From contig JBAXTZ010000014.1 in the NCBI GenBank assembly GCA_037129925.1, positions 4,929-68,928 of the forward strand: 64,000 nucleotides of DNA, in the 5' to 3' direction. How positions within the stretch are numbered: the first letter of the stretch is position 1; each line of letters opens with the position of its first letter. Made by a program: the position numbers and the translations under genes. The notes below the pieces were generated by a model. It made no database searches. It had not been told where the DNA came from and saw nothing but the letters and a program-made list of their open reading frames with translations. Below, one piece after another: positions 33,832-42,555 of this stretch. The DNA is from JBAXTZ01 sp037129925. GTDB lineage: Bacteria > Bacillota > Negativicutes > JBAXTZ01.

Positions 33832-35745
33832 TCATATGTTTGAGAAAAATCGCCCCAGTACTGCCAACTGCATAATCGCCCGGACATCGGACGCCTGGTG
33901 ATCTAAAACCTTTAATTCTGAATTTCGCTGAAGACAGTTTGCGAACTCGGTTTGATTAGCTAATTCGCCAATCTCGGGCAACTCCAGCGCAGACCGTGCT
34001 GCTAGCAAAACTTTGGACCAGTCGGGCGCCAATTGTTTCAGCCAATCAGTTCCCTGCAACCCCCGCGATTTACTCAACCGTTTTTCATCGGGTAGCAAGC
34101 CGACACTGCCACGGCGGATGAGCGAACGGTCGTCATAATCTAACGCCCACTGTTCCGGCGGCAGGCTACGGGCAAATTCAAACACCTTCCGGCTTTGGAG
34201 CGGGTCGCGCACCGCGCTACCAATAGCCGCCATCTGCGCCATACCGGATGATTTCTTTCCGTATATCGAAGCATAGACATACATCCGCAAATAGTCATCA
34301 AAGGCTTTATATGATTCGTCTAATCGGGCAAATCGCTCGGCAGAACCGCATAAATCACGCCATAATAGCGCGTCGTCAACTGCAGTAGTTCGTTTGGGTT
34401 TGTAATAGCGCACTAACGGCCCGACCGTGCCTTTGAATCCGCTCCAGGACAACGGACTGTGCGCAAACCGGTTGGCAACCAATCCGGTAAGCGTCAGCCA
34501 ATTATGCTCTTTGATCAATTGTCCGGCAGCCCGTCCGTAATTGCCACAAGAAATAACCATATTACCCATGCTGGCATTAAGGATGACTTTTGCGCCCTCG
34601 CTGGCGGCGCGGCGGCGAATATTTAGAATCCAGCCCATGTTGCAAAAATTATACACCGGGAACTCCAGCCAGTCCAAGCAGTCATCAATAAGGGTATAGG
34701 CATTTCCTTCGCCCTGACCGCAGGCGGTCAAATCGATATTGCCGTTAAAATCAGCAATTAGTTTTGCCAGCGGATACTCATCCACCAGATGATGCGGGGA
34801 AACCGGCTTCAATCCGGTTGCGTCCGGCGGCGTTGATATATATGATTGCAACCGAACACCGCTTTTTCGCAATTCGTTCGCGGCAATACAACTGACTACG
34901 CTTGAATCAAAACCGCTGGACATCTCGCTGGCTACCGCCGTCTGTCCGCCCATCGCCGTTACTACGGCGGATTTTATACACGCCATATAGGCTTCTTCGT
35001 ACTCGCGGTTGCTCCTTAATCTGAGCGGACGAATGTTATCTTCCAAATCATAATACTTCGTCAGCGACAAGCCGCCAGCCGCCATCATCGAGCTTCCAGC
35101 CGCCAGCCGCCAGCCGCCACAATACCCGGGCGGCAGCTGAAAAATGTTCTTGTGCACCGTCTTGGTATAATCCGCTTCGGGAATCCGATAAATACCCTTT
35201 TCTTTTATCAGCCGGGAAATGGCGTTAATATCTACTTGGCAAAATTTACCACCAAGCGCCTTTAGCTGCTTTTGGGTCGAGGCAAAGGCGAAAAAACCAT
35301 CGGTTTGAACATAATACAGCGACCCGATTCCCGCTTGATCCCGTGCCAAAAACAACTGCTCACGGTTACTGTCCCAAACCGCGAACGCAAACATTCCGTC
35401 CAAATACTGCGCACAGCGCTCGCCCCACTGCAAATAGGCCCGGCGGATCAGCTCGCTATCAGAAATTTTAGCTAAATCCGCCCGCTTCAATCCCAACAAA
35501 TCCGCGAGCCCCATCCGGTTATCGAGCATTGCTGAAGCTACTACTATTATTCCGTCCCGCTCCGGCAAATCCACTTCACTAGCCGAACCTGCCGTTTGTA
35601 AAAATTTGTGTTTAGCAAAAACCAACTGTTCATTTTTATATTGCAAAACAGGATAGTTATTTCGCTCGCTAACCGCTTGTATCAGACTTGATTTTTCAAA
35701 AACCGTCTGCCGCTCCGGACTAATTACACCAAAAAGTAATCCCAT
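33832..35745 (-). CDS. Asparagine synthetase-like amide ligase lacking the glutaminase Cys
   Basis: 637 residues with the two-domain AsnB layout: an N-terminal Ntn amidotransferase-like domain (to about 210) and a C-terminal synthetase domain with a PP-loop (SEMSSGFDSSVVS near 270). The start is firm (AGGAGAAATTT directly before ATG GGA), so the second residue is Gly, not the Cys nucleophile of AsnB, and the NGEIYN glutamine pocket is replaced by SAMLDNRMG. It therefore cannot use glutamine in the usual way, as in beta-lactam synthetase and lasso-peptide cyclases. It is 9 bp downstream of the response regulator in a kinase-regulator-ligase operon. No lasso precursor or B protein was seen. A GGCTGGC repeat inserts a Gly/Ala/Trp-rich stretch near residues 209-226. 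Confidence 0.8.
   Translation of the reverse strand: MGLLFGVISPERQTVFEKSSLIQAVSERNNYPVLQYKNEQLVFAKHKFLQTAGSASEVDLPERDGIIVVASAMLDNRMGLADLLGLKRADLAKISDSELIRRAYLQWGERCAQYLDGMFAFAVWDSNREQLFLARDQAGIGSLYYVQTDGFFAFASTQKQLKALGGKFCQVDINAISRLIKEKGIYRIPEADYTKTVHKNIFQLPPGYCGGWRLAAGSSMMAAGGLSLTKYYDLEDNIRPLRLRSNREYEEAYMACIKSAVVTAMGGQTAVASEMSSGFDSSVVSCIAANELRKSGVRLQSYISTPPDATGLKPVSPHHLVDEYPLAKLIADFNGNIDLTACGQGEGNAYTLIDDCLDWLEFPVYNFCNMGWILNIRRRAASEGAKVILNASMGNMVISCGNYGRAAGQLIKEHNWLTLTGLVANRFAHSPLSWSGFKGTVGPLVRYYKPKRTTAVDDALLWRDLCGSAERFARLDESYKAFDDYLRMYVYASIYGKKSSGMAQMAAIGSAVRDPLQSRKVFEFARSLPPEQWALDYDDRSLIRRGSVGLLPDEKRLSKSRGLQGTDWLKQLAPDWSKVLLAARSALELPEIGELANQTEFANCLQRNSELKVLDHQASDVRAIMQLAVLGRFFSNI
35071..35119. 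repeat. GGCGGCT/GGCTGGC heptad repeat inside the asparagine-synthetase-like gene
   Basis: On the plus strand GCCGCCAGCCGCC and CCAGCCGCCAGCCGCCAGCC: heptads of the same family as the intergenic arrays, here translated in frame as CGGWRLAAGSSMMAAGGLSL in a variable linker between the two domains. Confidence 0.85.
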
Positions 35746-35754
35746 AAATTTCTC

Positions 35755-36609
35755 CTAATTATTGTCGTTTAACATTTCCGCAAGCTGTTCATCCCAAATC
35801 GCTCCATCAGAGTACGACCACAACCAACCATTCTCCGCCATATAGCCTTCTTTGAATAGCAATTTGATTTGCGCGCAGTTTTCGGGTTGATTTCTGCACA
35901 ACACTTGCATTTCCTGAACGTCGCTGGAAAAATTAGCCATGACCAGCTGGTAGGCATCGTTATTGTAAGTAATCTTAATTGCCCCGCCGGAATCAGCCAA
36001 CGACTGCCGCGCCCGCGATGCCGTGCTTTGAATATTAATCAGCGCGTTCTTTTCTTCGACATCCGGATATAGCGCTTCGCAAATTACGTGTTTTTGCGCG
36101 GATTTGCTCGGACGAGAAATTAGAAACGCGACGAACTCCTGAGCTTTTCGACTGCGCCAGCGAATCGAATTACCATTTATCAGCAACTCAAAGCGCCCAA
36201 AAAATTGCACCCGTAACGCCTGCTTTTCGATTAACGCTTGCTTGGCAGTTACTGTCTGGCGCAGTTTGATAATAGTTTTTTCCAGTCGCTGTTCTTCTAC
36301 CGGTTTTAACAAATAGTCATAGGCGTTAATTTCAAAAGCTTTGATCGCGTATTCATCATAAGCGGTAATAAAGACGATTTCCATTTGTGGCTGGATTTCC
36401 AGTAATTGCTCTGCCAAAGTCAAACCGTTAATGTCTGGCATGTTGATGTCGAGAAAGGCAACATCTATTAGCGCATTTCCACGAATGTATTCTTGAGCCC
36501 AAACCGGCGAGGTAAACTGTTCAACCACCTCAATATCACCATAGGCCAAAAGCAGTTGCGCTAAATCTTTCAACAACAAGCGTTCATCGTCTACTAAAAT
36601 TGCTTTCAT
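35755..36609 (-). CDS. Response regulator with SARP/winged-helix output
   Basis: 284 residues. The receiver domain (about 1-120) has DDER, the phospho-acceptor Asp in AFLDINMPDINGL, Thr/Ala in FITAYDEYAIKAFE and Lys in YLLKPVEE. The C-terminal region (about 150-230) starts VQFFGRFELLINGNSIRWRSRKAQEFVAFLI, the start of an OmpR/SARP-type transcriptional activator domain, and ends with a short bacterial-transcriptional-activator-like tail. The gene is 53 bp downstream of the kinase gene and 9 bp upstream of the amide-ligase gene; it is the likely activator of that operon and perhaps of the nearby barrel gene. Confidence 0.88.
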   Translation of the reverse strand: MKAILVDDERLLLKDLAQLLLAYGDIEVVEQFTSPVWAQEYIRGNALIDVAFLDINMPDINGLTLAEQLLEIQPQMEIVFITAYDEYAIKAFEINAYDYLLKPVEEQRLEKTIIKLRQTVTAKQALIEKQALRVQFFGRFELLINGNSIRWRSRKAQEFVAFLISRPSKSAQKHVICEALYPDVEEKNALINIQSTASRARQSLADSGGAIKITYNNDAYQLVMANFSSDVQEMQVLCRNQPENCAQIKLLFKEGYMAENGWLWSYSDGAIWDEQLAEMLNDNN

Positions 36610-36642
36610 GCGTCCTCACAATTCAAAATCGGGTTATTTGGG

Positions 36643-36666
36643 GGGGCAGGAGAACCCTGCCCCTAC
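36643..36666. repeat. Palindromic repeat, copy 1 (GGGGCAGG/CCTGCCCC-TAC)
   Basis: An 8-bp stem with a 5-nt loop, ending CCCCTAC. It overlaps the 3' end of the kinase gene and provides its TAG stop (CTA at 36663-36665). Member of the five-copy family in this window. Confidence 0.8.
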
Positions 36667-38489
36667 AGCGTGATAATTACTTTTAAACCGGTTGCGCTAG
36701 AGAAAAGTTCCAAATTTCCACCGGAACGTTGCAAGCGGGCAATCGTGCTGGTCAGCCCTATACCGGTACTCTTGCCGGATAGTATTTCCTGAAGTTTGTC
36801 GGCGCTAATCCCAGTCCCATTATCTTCAATCGTAATAATCGTCTTGTTGTTTTTGATCAGCCCGCAGATTTTGATTTCGACGCTGCTGTTCGAATCGACA
36901 AATCCGTGTTTAACACAGTTTTCAGCAATCGGTTGCAGAGTTAGCGGTGGCAGTTGTTGTTGCCGCACCTCATCCGGAACGTCAATAAACACATTTAGCC
37001 GGTCGCCATAACGGACTTTTTCAATATGCAGATAATACTCAGTCAGTTGCAGTTCCTCTTCTACAAGGACCTGGGAGGAGAGATTTTCTTTGCGAAACAT
37101 CCCTCGCAAATAACGGCTAAAATCCGATAATGTTTTCCGAGCGGCGCCGACATCTTCGAGCATCAGTCCGGCAATTGAGCCAAGCGCATTGAAAATAAAG
37201 TGCGGTTTAATTTGCGCTCGCAGGTATTTTAGTTCAAAAGCTTCTTGCTGACGTTTTAGCAACGTCAACCGATAGCGGTCGGTTATGAACAATAATTGTG
37301 ATATCAAAAACAAGCCGCTCACAGTTGCGATATACCAATTAGAATTCAAAATATTCATATAGTCAAATAACGTAGCTGCCGCCATCAACACAAACAATAC
37401 CACACCAAGCGTCAAATGCTCGTAACCGTCTGTTTGCATATATATTCCATAACCGGCGAATCCGACAAGAACTGCACATACAAATATATACCACATAAAC
37501 AAATACACTAAATAACTGGTGAAAATTACCAACGGCAGGCTGATAATCATTATCGACAAGATTATCGTTATTGCGGTAATAAAATAAACCGTGAACTGTT
37601 GGCGAATTTTCAAAGCCGTTCGCACATACAGCAATGCCGAAAACACCGACCAATTTACAGCAACGTAGGCTATTCTGACGAATATTTCATAAGGAAGCTC
37701 GGGTTGCAAAAATAGCAACAGCCGATTATTGGTTGTCATATACATAATCAACGTAAATAAACAAAAACTGGAAAACCATAACAATTCAAGTTCTTTGTTG
37801 CGCTGGAAATATTGACCAAAAAATATCGCCAACACCAATGCAAACAACGTGGCAGTTACAACATCGGCAATAACCGAATTGGTTCGCTCAGCGTCTATTG
37901 CCACGGCTGTGCCGAAATTTATCGGCGAAACTATTCCACCGCGCTTGCTGTTGACAAAATTGGCAACCTGAATAATTATTTCGTTTTCTAGTCGCGCCGC
38001 AAAAAAATACGTCCCTGGTCGCAACCCAGCGACTGTTGTTGTAGCAGTCTTTCCCGGAATTCCCACTTGTCCGGCGCTCTGACCATTAATAAACACCTGA
38101 TATGAAGAGCGAATGACGTTAGTGGACAAGGCAAAAACTTGTCCAACCGAACGCGGTGTCATGATTTTCAGCCGATATGTGCCGCATAAATCCTCGGGAT
38201 ATTTGCCGCCATCAATATACTGACGGCTCCAACTTCCTGGCACGGTAATAAAGCTAGCGCTATACTTTCTACGGGCAAAGTCCTGTGGGGTGAGTAATTG
38301 ATCCGGATAAAACTCCCACTCCCCGTTCAAATCAATAACTTTATCGGCTAAAACTACAGAAGCGTCATTAATTACCCCTTGCTTGACTATGTTAACCGGA
38401 TCAGAAACGTTAACGGTAAAAATCAACCCGGCAACCATGGCAATGATTAACAGCCGGTATCCGATACGCTCAATAACTGTTTTTAACAT
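36663..38489 (-). CDS. Sensor histidine kinase, 7TMR-DISM / LytS-type
   Basis: 608 residues. An N-terminal anchor and extracytoplasmic DISMED2-like jelly-roll domain (LNGEWEFYPDQLL, VPGSWSRQY, YRLKIMTP, FINGQSAG; about 45-195) precede seven predicted membrane helices (about 205-420). A His_kinase domain follows, with the phospho-His in LRAQIKPHFIFNAL, and a HATPase domain (ENCVKHGF, EDNGTGIS, GIGL) closes the protein. It senses an extracellular or periplasmic, possibly carbohydrate-like, ligand and signals to the regulator encoded 53 bp downstream. The last residue and stop are provided by palindromic repeat copy 1. Confidence 0.92.
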   Translation of the reverse strand: MLKTVIERIGYRLLIIAMVAGLIFTVNVSDPVNIVKQGVINDASVVLADKVIDLNGEWEFYPDQLLTPQDFARRKYSASFITVPGSWSRQYIDGGKYPEDLCGTYRLKIMTPRSVGQVFALSTNVIRSSYQVFINGQSAGQVGIPGKTATTTVAGLRPGTYFFAARLENEIIIQVANFVNSKRGGIVSPINFGTAVAIDAERTNSVIADVVTATLFALVLAIFFGQYFQRNKELELLWFSSFCLFTLIMYMTTNNRLLLFLQPELPYEIFVRIAYVAVNWSVFSALLYVRTALKIRQQFTVYFITAITIILSIMIISLPLVIFTSYLVYLFMWYIFVCAVLVGFAGYGIYMQTDGYEHLTLGVVLFVLMAAATLFDYMNILNSNWYIATVSGLFLISQLLFITDRYRLTLLKRQQEAFELKYLRAQIKPHFIFNALGSIAGLMLEDVGAARKTLSDFSRYLRGMFRKENLSSQVLVEEELQLTEYYLHIEKVRYGDRLNVFIDVPDEVRQQQLPPLTLQPIAENCVKHGFVDSNSSVEIKICGLIKNNKTIITIEDNGTGISADKLQEILSGKSTGIGLTSTIARLQRSGGNLELFSSATGLKVIITL

Positions 38490-38502
38490 GTATTCCCCTC
38501 TT

Positions 38503-38630
38503 TGGCGGCTCGTGGCTACTAGCGGCTGGCAGCTGGTGGCTACCGACGGCTAGCGGCTACTAGCGGCTACTAGCGGCTGGCGGCTAGCGGCTACTAGCGG
38601 CTGAGGGCTAGCGGCTGGCGGCTACTAGCT
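38503..38630. repeat. GGCTAGC/GGCTGGC/GGCTACT array upstream of the kinase and at the mnmG 3' end
   Basis: About 128 bp of degenerate 7-bp and 10-bp units (GGCGGCT, AGCGGCT, GGCAGCT, GGTGGCT, ACTAGCGGCT). It runs through the stop of mnmG at 38594 and encodes its C-terminal residues SSRQPLALSR. Confidence 0.92.
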
Positions 38631-40507
38631 AGATAAATCAACAATATCGACACATCTGCCGGGCTGACGCCACTGATGCGGGTAGCCTGACCGATTGACA
38701 GCGGCCGAATCTGCATTAGCTTTTGGCGGGCTTCATTAGATAGATGCGGCACTAACGAGTAGTCGATATCCGTCGGTATTTTTTTGGATTCCAACTTGAG
38801 TTGCCGTTCAATTTGCTCCACTTGGCGATTGATATAGCCCTCGTATTTAACAATTATTTCCAGTTGCTGCCGTACTTCCGGTTCATAGTTCGGCGCTTCG
38901 AAATACTCCACCAACATATTGTAAACGATTTCCGGGCGCTTGAGCAATTCATACAGGCTTATTCCGGTGGTAAGTTTCGCTGTCTGCAATCGCTCTAACA
39001 GCTGCAAAGTCGCCGGTTGCGGCGCTATTTTGGTTGCTCGCAACCATTGCAAACCAGTCTCAACTAACGTCTGTTTTTCACAGAACCGCTGCCAGCGTAC
39101 ATCAGTTACCAAACCAAAGCGCCTACCAATCGGTGTCAGCCGGGCATCGGCATTATCCTGCCGAAGCGCCAACCGGTATTCCGAACGCGAAGTCATCATC
39201 CGATATGGTTCATTGGTACCTTTGGTTGTCAAATCGTCAATCAGCACGCCGATATACGCATCGGCGCGAGTGAGTATTAACGGTTCCGCGTTCTTAACCA
39301 TTAACGCCGCGTTAATTCCGGCAATCAATCCCTGACCGGCGGCTTCTTCATAACCAGAGGTTCCGTTAAATTGTCCTGCCGAAAACAAGCCGGACACTAA
39401 CTTGAATTCTAATGTCGGCAACAATTGCAGCGGATCGACACAATCATATTCAATGGCGTAGCCCGGTCGGATAATTTCCACCTGTTCCAATCCGGGAATG
39501 GTCTGTAAGAATTCTAACTGAACATCGACCGGCAAGCTGGTACTCATTCCCTGGACATACAGCTCATTAGTATGTCGCCCTTCCGGTTCGACAAACAGTT
39601 GATGGCGGTCTTTATCGGCAAACCTATTGACCTTGTCCTCAATCGATGGACAATAGCGCGGCCCTGTACCCTCGATAGTTCCTGAAAACAGCGGCGCCCG
39701 ATGAAAATTGCTGCGAATAACTTCGTGGGTTCGGGCGTTGGTATAGGTTAACCAGCAGGGAATCTGGCGGCTAGCGGCTGGCGGCTGGTGGCTGGTGGCT
39801 GTCATAAAAGAAAAGTTGTGACCGTCACTATCACCCGGTTGAATGGTCATTTTACTAAAATCAACGCTACGGGCATCAACCCTGGCCGGGGTGCCGGTTT
39901 TGAAGCGCCGCAACTCAATTCCAATTTGCTTTAAGCAGGCGGCGAGTTTGACCGCTGTTCGCTGTCCGTTTGGCCCGGAATCATATATCAAATCACCGAG
40001 AATAATCCGCCCGCGCAAAAACGTTCCACTGCATATTACTACTGCCTTCGCCGAAAAATATTCACCGGTCTCGGCACGCACCCCGCGCACCACTGCTTTG
40101 CCATCGACAATTTCCGTAGCTACTTCGTCAATCAGCAGCTGTTTTACCTGCAAATTATCTTGGTTTTCCACGGTCTGCTTCATAATTTGATGATAAAGCG
40201 CCTTGTCGGCTTGCGCCCGCAGCGCGTGTACCGCCGGGCCTTTGCCGAGGTTTAACATTCGCATTTGAATACAAGCTTTGTCAGCGGCAATGCCCATTTC
40301 GCCGCCCAACGCATCGATTTCCCGGACGATATGGCTTTTCGCCGGTCCGCCGATTGCCGGATTGCAGGGCATCTGGGCAATGTTATCCATATTTAATGTT
40401 GTTAACAATGTTTTGCAGCCCAGCCGCGCCGCCGCAAGGCCAGCTTCGACACCGGCATGTCCGGCGCCAATTACTATTACATCGTAGTTATTATTCAAAA
40501 TCGTCAT
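38594..40507 (-). CDS. mnmG: tRNA uridine-5-carboxymethylaminomethyl modification enzyme MnmG (GidA)
   Basis: 637 residues. FAD-binding GAGHAGVEA at the N-terminus, CNPAIGGPAKSHIVREIDALGG, GTFLRG, and the C-terminal GidA-associated domain (EARQKLMQIRPLSIGQATRISGVSPADVSILLIYL) are all present. With MnmE it modifies U34 of tRNA. A variable loop near residues 236-251 contains a TATSHQPPAASRQ insertion encoded by the GGCTGGC repeat, and the last ~10 residues are encoded by the next repeat array. The start is uncertain: ATG at 40507 or the TTG at 40498, which is better spaced from AAAGGA. No mnmE is adjacent in the window. Confidence 0.95.
   Translation of the reverse strand: MTILNNNYDVIVIGAGHAGVEAGLAAARLGCKTLLTTLNMDNIAQMPCNPAIGGPAKSHIVREIDALGGEMGIAADKACIQMRMLNLGKGPAVHALRAQADKALYHQIMKQTVENQDNLQVKQLLIDEVATEIVDGKAVVRGVRAETGEYFSAKAVVICSGTFLRGRIILGDLIYDSGPNGQRTAVKLAACLKQIGIELRRFKTGTPARVDARSVDFSKMTIQPGDSDGHNFSFMTATSHQPPAASRQIPCWLTYTNARTHEVIRSNFHRAPLFSGTIEGTGPRYCPSIEDKVNRFADKDRHQLFVEPEGRHTNELYVQGMSTSLPVDVQLEFLQTIPGLEQVEIIRPGYAIEYDCVDPLQLLPTLEFKLVSGLFSAGQFNGTSGYEEAAGQGLIAGINAALMVKNAEPLILTRADAYIGVLIDDLTTKGTNEPYRMMTSRSEYRLALRQDNADARLTPIGRRFGLVTDVRWQRFCEKQTLVETGLQWLRATKIAPQPATLQLLERLQTAKLTTGISLYELLKRPEIVYNMLVEYFEAPNYEPEVRQQLEIIVKYEGYINRQVEQIERQLKLESKKIPTDIDYSLVPHLSNEARQKLMQIRPLSIGQATRISGVSPADVSILLIYLASSRQPLALSR
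39766..39800. repeat. GGCTAGC/GGCTGGC heptad repeat inside mnmG
   Basis: GGCGGCTAGCGGCTGGCGGC continues as TGGTGGCTGGTGGCTG: five heptads translated in frame as SHQPPAASRQ within the MnmG loop between FSFM and IPCWLT. Confidence 0.9.
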
Positions 40508-40537
40508 CCTTTGTTTGTATTGACCTGCGAATAGAAT

Positions 40538-40561
40538 AGGGCGCGGAAACCGCGCCCCTAC
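40538..40561. repeat. Palindromic repeat, copy 2 (GGGCGCGG/CCGCGCCC-CTAC)
   Basis: An 8-bp stem (GGGCGCGG 40539-40546 with CCGCGCCC 40550-40557) and 3-nt loop, ending CTAC. It lies between mnmG and the UroD-family gene. Confidence 0.85.
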
Positions 40562-40580
40562 ATTCTACTATATATGCGTG

Positions 40581-40614
40581 AAAAACAAAAGCGCCGCTTG
40601 CTGCGACGCTTTTT
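40581..40614 (-). terminator. Terminator of the UroD-family gene
   Basis: On the minus strand AAAGCG-CGC / GCG-CGCTTT with a 5-nt loop and one mismatch, followed by TTGTTTTT. Confidence 0.7.
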
Positions 40615-40617
40615 AGC

Positions 40618-40645
40618 GGGCAACCACAGGGGGGGTTGCCCCTAC
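40618..40645. repeat. Palindromic repeat, copy 3 (GGGCAACC/GGTTGCCC-CTAC)
   Basis: An 8-bp stem around ACAGGGGG, ending CCCCTACC; nearly identical to copy 5 at 50924. Only a few bases after the stop of the UroD-family gene. Confidence 0.85.
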
Positions 40646-40648
40646 CGA

Positions 40649-41806
40649 TTAACGGTATCTTCCATATTGCTTAACCGCGTCATACATCGCCTGCATGTTC
40701 GCAAGCGGCGTTTGCGGCGCTACATTATTGGCATCGCGCATGATGAATTTTTTGGTGTTCGGCGTTACTTCGTCAATGATTCGCTTGGTCTCAGCAGTCA
40801 CTGTTTCCGGCGTTCCTTGTAACAAAATATCGACATGTACCCCGCCACTAATGCGCACCTTGGGGCCAAGTTTGGCAGTCAAATCGGCAAAGTTCACCGG
40901 GTAACCGGTATCAAACTCATAAATATTCATTTCGTCACGCAGCGTCGGAAACAAGTGCGTGGCATCGCCGCACATATGAATGGCGTTAGTTTGCTCGCCG
41001 GTGCTGAGCGCCGCCGCCAACCGTTTGTGGAACGGCAGCAACAACTTCTTATACATTTTCACCGAAATCATCTGAGCGCTATCGTCAGCAAAGCCAAAGC
41101 TGGCATACTTTTCCGGCAACGAAAAATACTTGCGCCAGGCTTTTAACCGCGCGATCGTGGCCTCAGTAATATAATCCAACAATTGCAGTGCGTATTCGGG
41201 GTCGTCATAAATATCGGTGCAGAATTCGGCGGCGCCGCGCAAATTACAAGCAGTCGTGAACGGTCCATCGGTGTACATGAAACTTACGCCGACATTTCCA
41301 ATTGGATGGCCCTGAAAACTATAGCCAGCCGCTTTCTGTTCGAGGAAATATTCATAGAAATCACGCCCCCTCGCCATCAGACCGGAAAACGGATCGGGAA
41401 TGCCTTGTTCAAAGAGCATGCTTTTGTTGTCGTCATTCAATATTTGATGCGATGACGGAACATTGTTCTTGACATAGCGAATCGGACAACCAAACCAGCC
41501 GGCTTCAAAAAAATTCTGAAAATCTACGCCAATTTCAATGCCCTGTTCCGGAACGCCAACTTCAGCATCATAATACTTTGACAATTCAGTGCAAAACAAA
41601 TGCTTGAACGCCATCTGCGAATACAACATTTTCTCCGGTTGTTCCATATACTCCTGAAATGTAATTCCGGCAGTATTATACTGCGTGTCCAGCATATAGT
41701 AACGGGTGTTAAACCCAAGAAGCACAGGCATCCGCAGCGGATCATTGGCATTATAGCTATCCCAAACTTCTTTTATTTCCTGATTATGCGCTTTTACATC
41801 AAACAT
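40649..41806 (-). CDS. Uroporphyrinogen decarboxylase (URO-D) family protein
   Basis: 385 residues of the URO-D-like TIM barrel. The probable zinc or substrate site AIHMCGDATHLFP (H-x-C) resembles the His-x-Cys of MtaA/CmuA methyltransferases rather than HemE, and the usual HemE N-terminal motif (RQAGRY) is absent. The likely role is a methyl- or other group-transferring enzyme of unknown substrate, not haem synthesis. The ATG has GGAGAGAG upstream. It is a single-gene unit with a terminator, next to the liv operon but separated by a 103-bp repeat-rich gap. Confidence 0.82.
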   Translation of the reverse strand: MFDVKAHNQEIKEVWDSYNANDPLRMPVLLGFNTRYYMLDTQYNTAGITFQEYMEQPEKMLYSQMAFKHLFCTELSKYYDAEVGVPEQGIEIGVDFQNFFEAGWFGCPIRYVKNNVPSSHQILNDDNKSMLFEQGIPDPFSGLMARGRDFYEYFLEQKAAGYSFQGHPIGNVGVSFMYTDGPFTTACNLRGAAEFCTDIYDDPEYALQLLDYITEATIARLKAWRKYFSLPEKYASFGFADDSAQMISVKMYKKLLLPFHKRLAAALSTGEQTNAIHMCGDATHLFPTLRDEMNIYEFDTGYPVNFADLTAKLGPKVRISGGVHVDILLQGTPETVTAETKRIIDEVTPNTKKFIMRDANNVAPQTPLANMQAMYDAVKQYGRYR

Positions 41807-41832
41807 CGCTCTCTCCCATTTTATATTTTTAT

Positions 41833-41892
41833 AGCTGAAGGGTTTTAAAGTTGCAAAGTTTATAAGTTGTAAAGAAGAATAACTTTACCACT
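41833..41892. repeat. Low-complexity repeat (AAAGTTGCAAAG type)
   Basis: AAAGTTGCAAAGTTTATAAG is followed by TTGTAAAGAAGAATAACTTT: degenerate units of AAAGTTG/ATAAGTTG between the liv operon and the UroD gene. Confidence 0.55.
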
Positions 41893-41909
41893 TTATAACT
41901 CGCCAACAA

Positions 41910-42554
41910 CTACATCGTCACCACATGCTCGACTGTAAATCCGGCATCTTTTAAGGCTTCCACCAACTGGAACGGTTCTTCGATATCGGCGTGAATAATC
42001 ATCCGCGCGTCACCGGTCGGCATATGATAACTGGCAATATTACCGATGCTGATTTTGTAGAATTTAAAAATCTCGGCAACATCGTGAATCACGCCAACTT
42101 GTTGCGCTGGCACCCGTAAAGTTATCCGGGTTTTGCCTTTTTGCAAGCCCATTACTTCGACAAATGATTTTAGAACTTCGTCTTTATTCAAAATCCCCAC
42201 AACCACATCACTATCGTCCACAACAACCAGGCAACTTATCTTATGGTTGTACATTTTGAGCGCCGCTTCTTCCATGGTCGCTTCCGGCTTTATCGTGATG
42301 ACGTTTTTTACCATAACATCGGCAATTTTTATCTTTGCCAGCAAATAATTCAACTCATATACCGACAGCGAACTGGCGCTCGACGGCGATGCCGCCTTTA
42401 GCGTTCGTTCGGTAACAATTCCGACTAATTTCCCAGCATCGACAACCGGGATTTTTTTGGCTTTCTTGTCCCGCATCGCTTCGTAAGCTTCGATTAGTAA
42501 ATCCGTTGATGCCAGCGTCGCAAAATTGCGGCGCATCCGCTCATATACAAACAT
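41910..42554 (-). CDS. CBS-pair and ACT domain protein
   Basis: 214 residues. Two CBS domains (about 1-60 and 75-135; KKIPVVDAGKLVGIVTERTL and ISCLVVVDDSDVVVGILNKDEVL) are followed by an ACT domain (about 140-214; TRITLRVPAQQVGVIHDVAEIFKFYKISIGNIASY). CBS pairs bind adenine nucleotides and ACT domains bind amino acids. AcuB-type proteins have this architecture. The ATG at 42554 lies 1 bp after the livF stop, with GGGAGG inside the end of livF, so it is co-translated with the transporter. It is a plausible sensor of amino acid and energy status for the liv operon; this is inference. Confidence 0.88.
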   Translation of the reverse strand: MFVYERMRRNFATLASTDLLIEAYEAMRDKKAKKIPVVDAGKLVGIVTERTLKAASPSSASSLSVYELNYLLAKIKIADVMVKNVITIKPEATMEEAALKMYNHKISCLVVVDDSDVVVGILNKDEVLKSFVEVMGLQKGKTRITLRVPAQQVGVIHDVAEIFKFYKISIGNIASYHMPTGDARMIIHADIEEPFQLVEALKDAGFTVEHVVTM

Positions 42555-42555
42555 C

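Noticed and set aside
33832..35745. Lasso-peptide biosynthetic cluster
   Set aside because: The ligase lacks Cys2 like lasso cyclases, but there is no precursor peptide, RRE or transglutaminase-like B protein within the window.
40649..41806. Haem biosynthesis HemE
   Set aside because: The conserved RQAGRY-type N-terminus is absent and a H-x-C metal motif of methyltransferase-type members is present.
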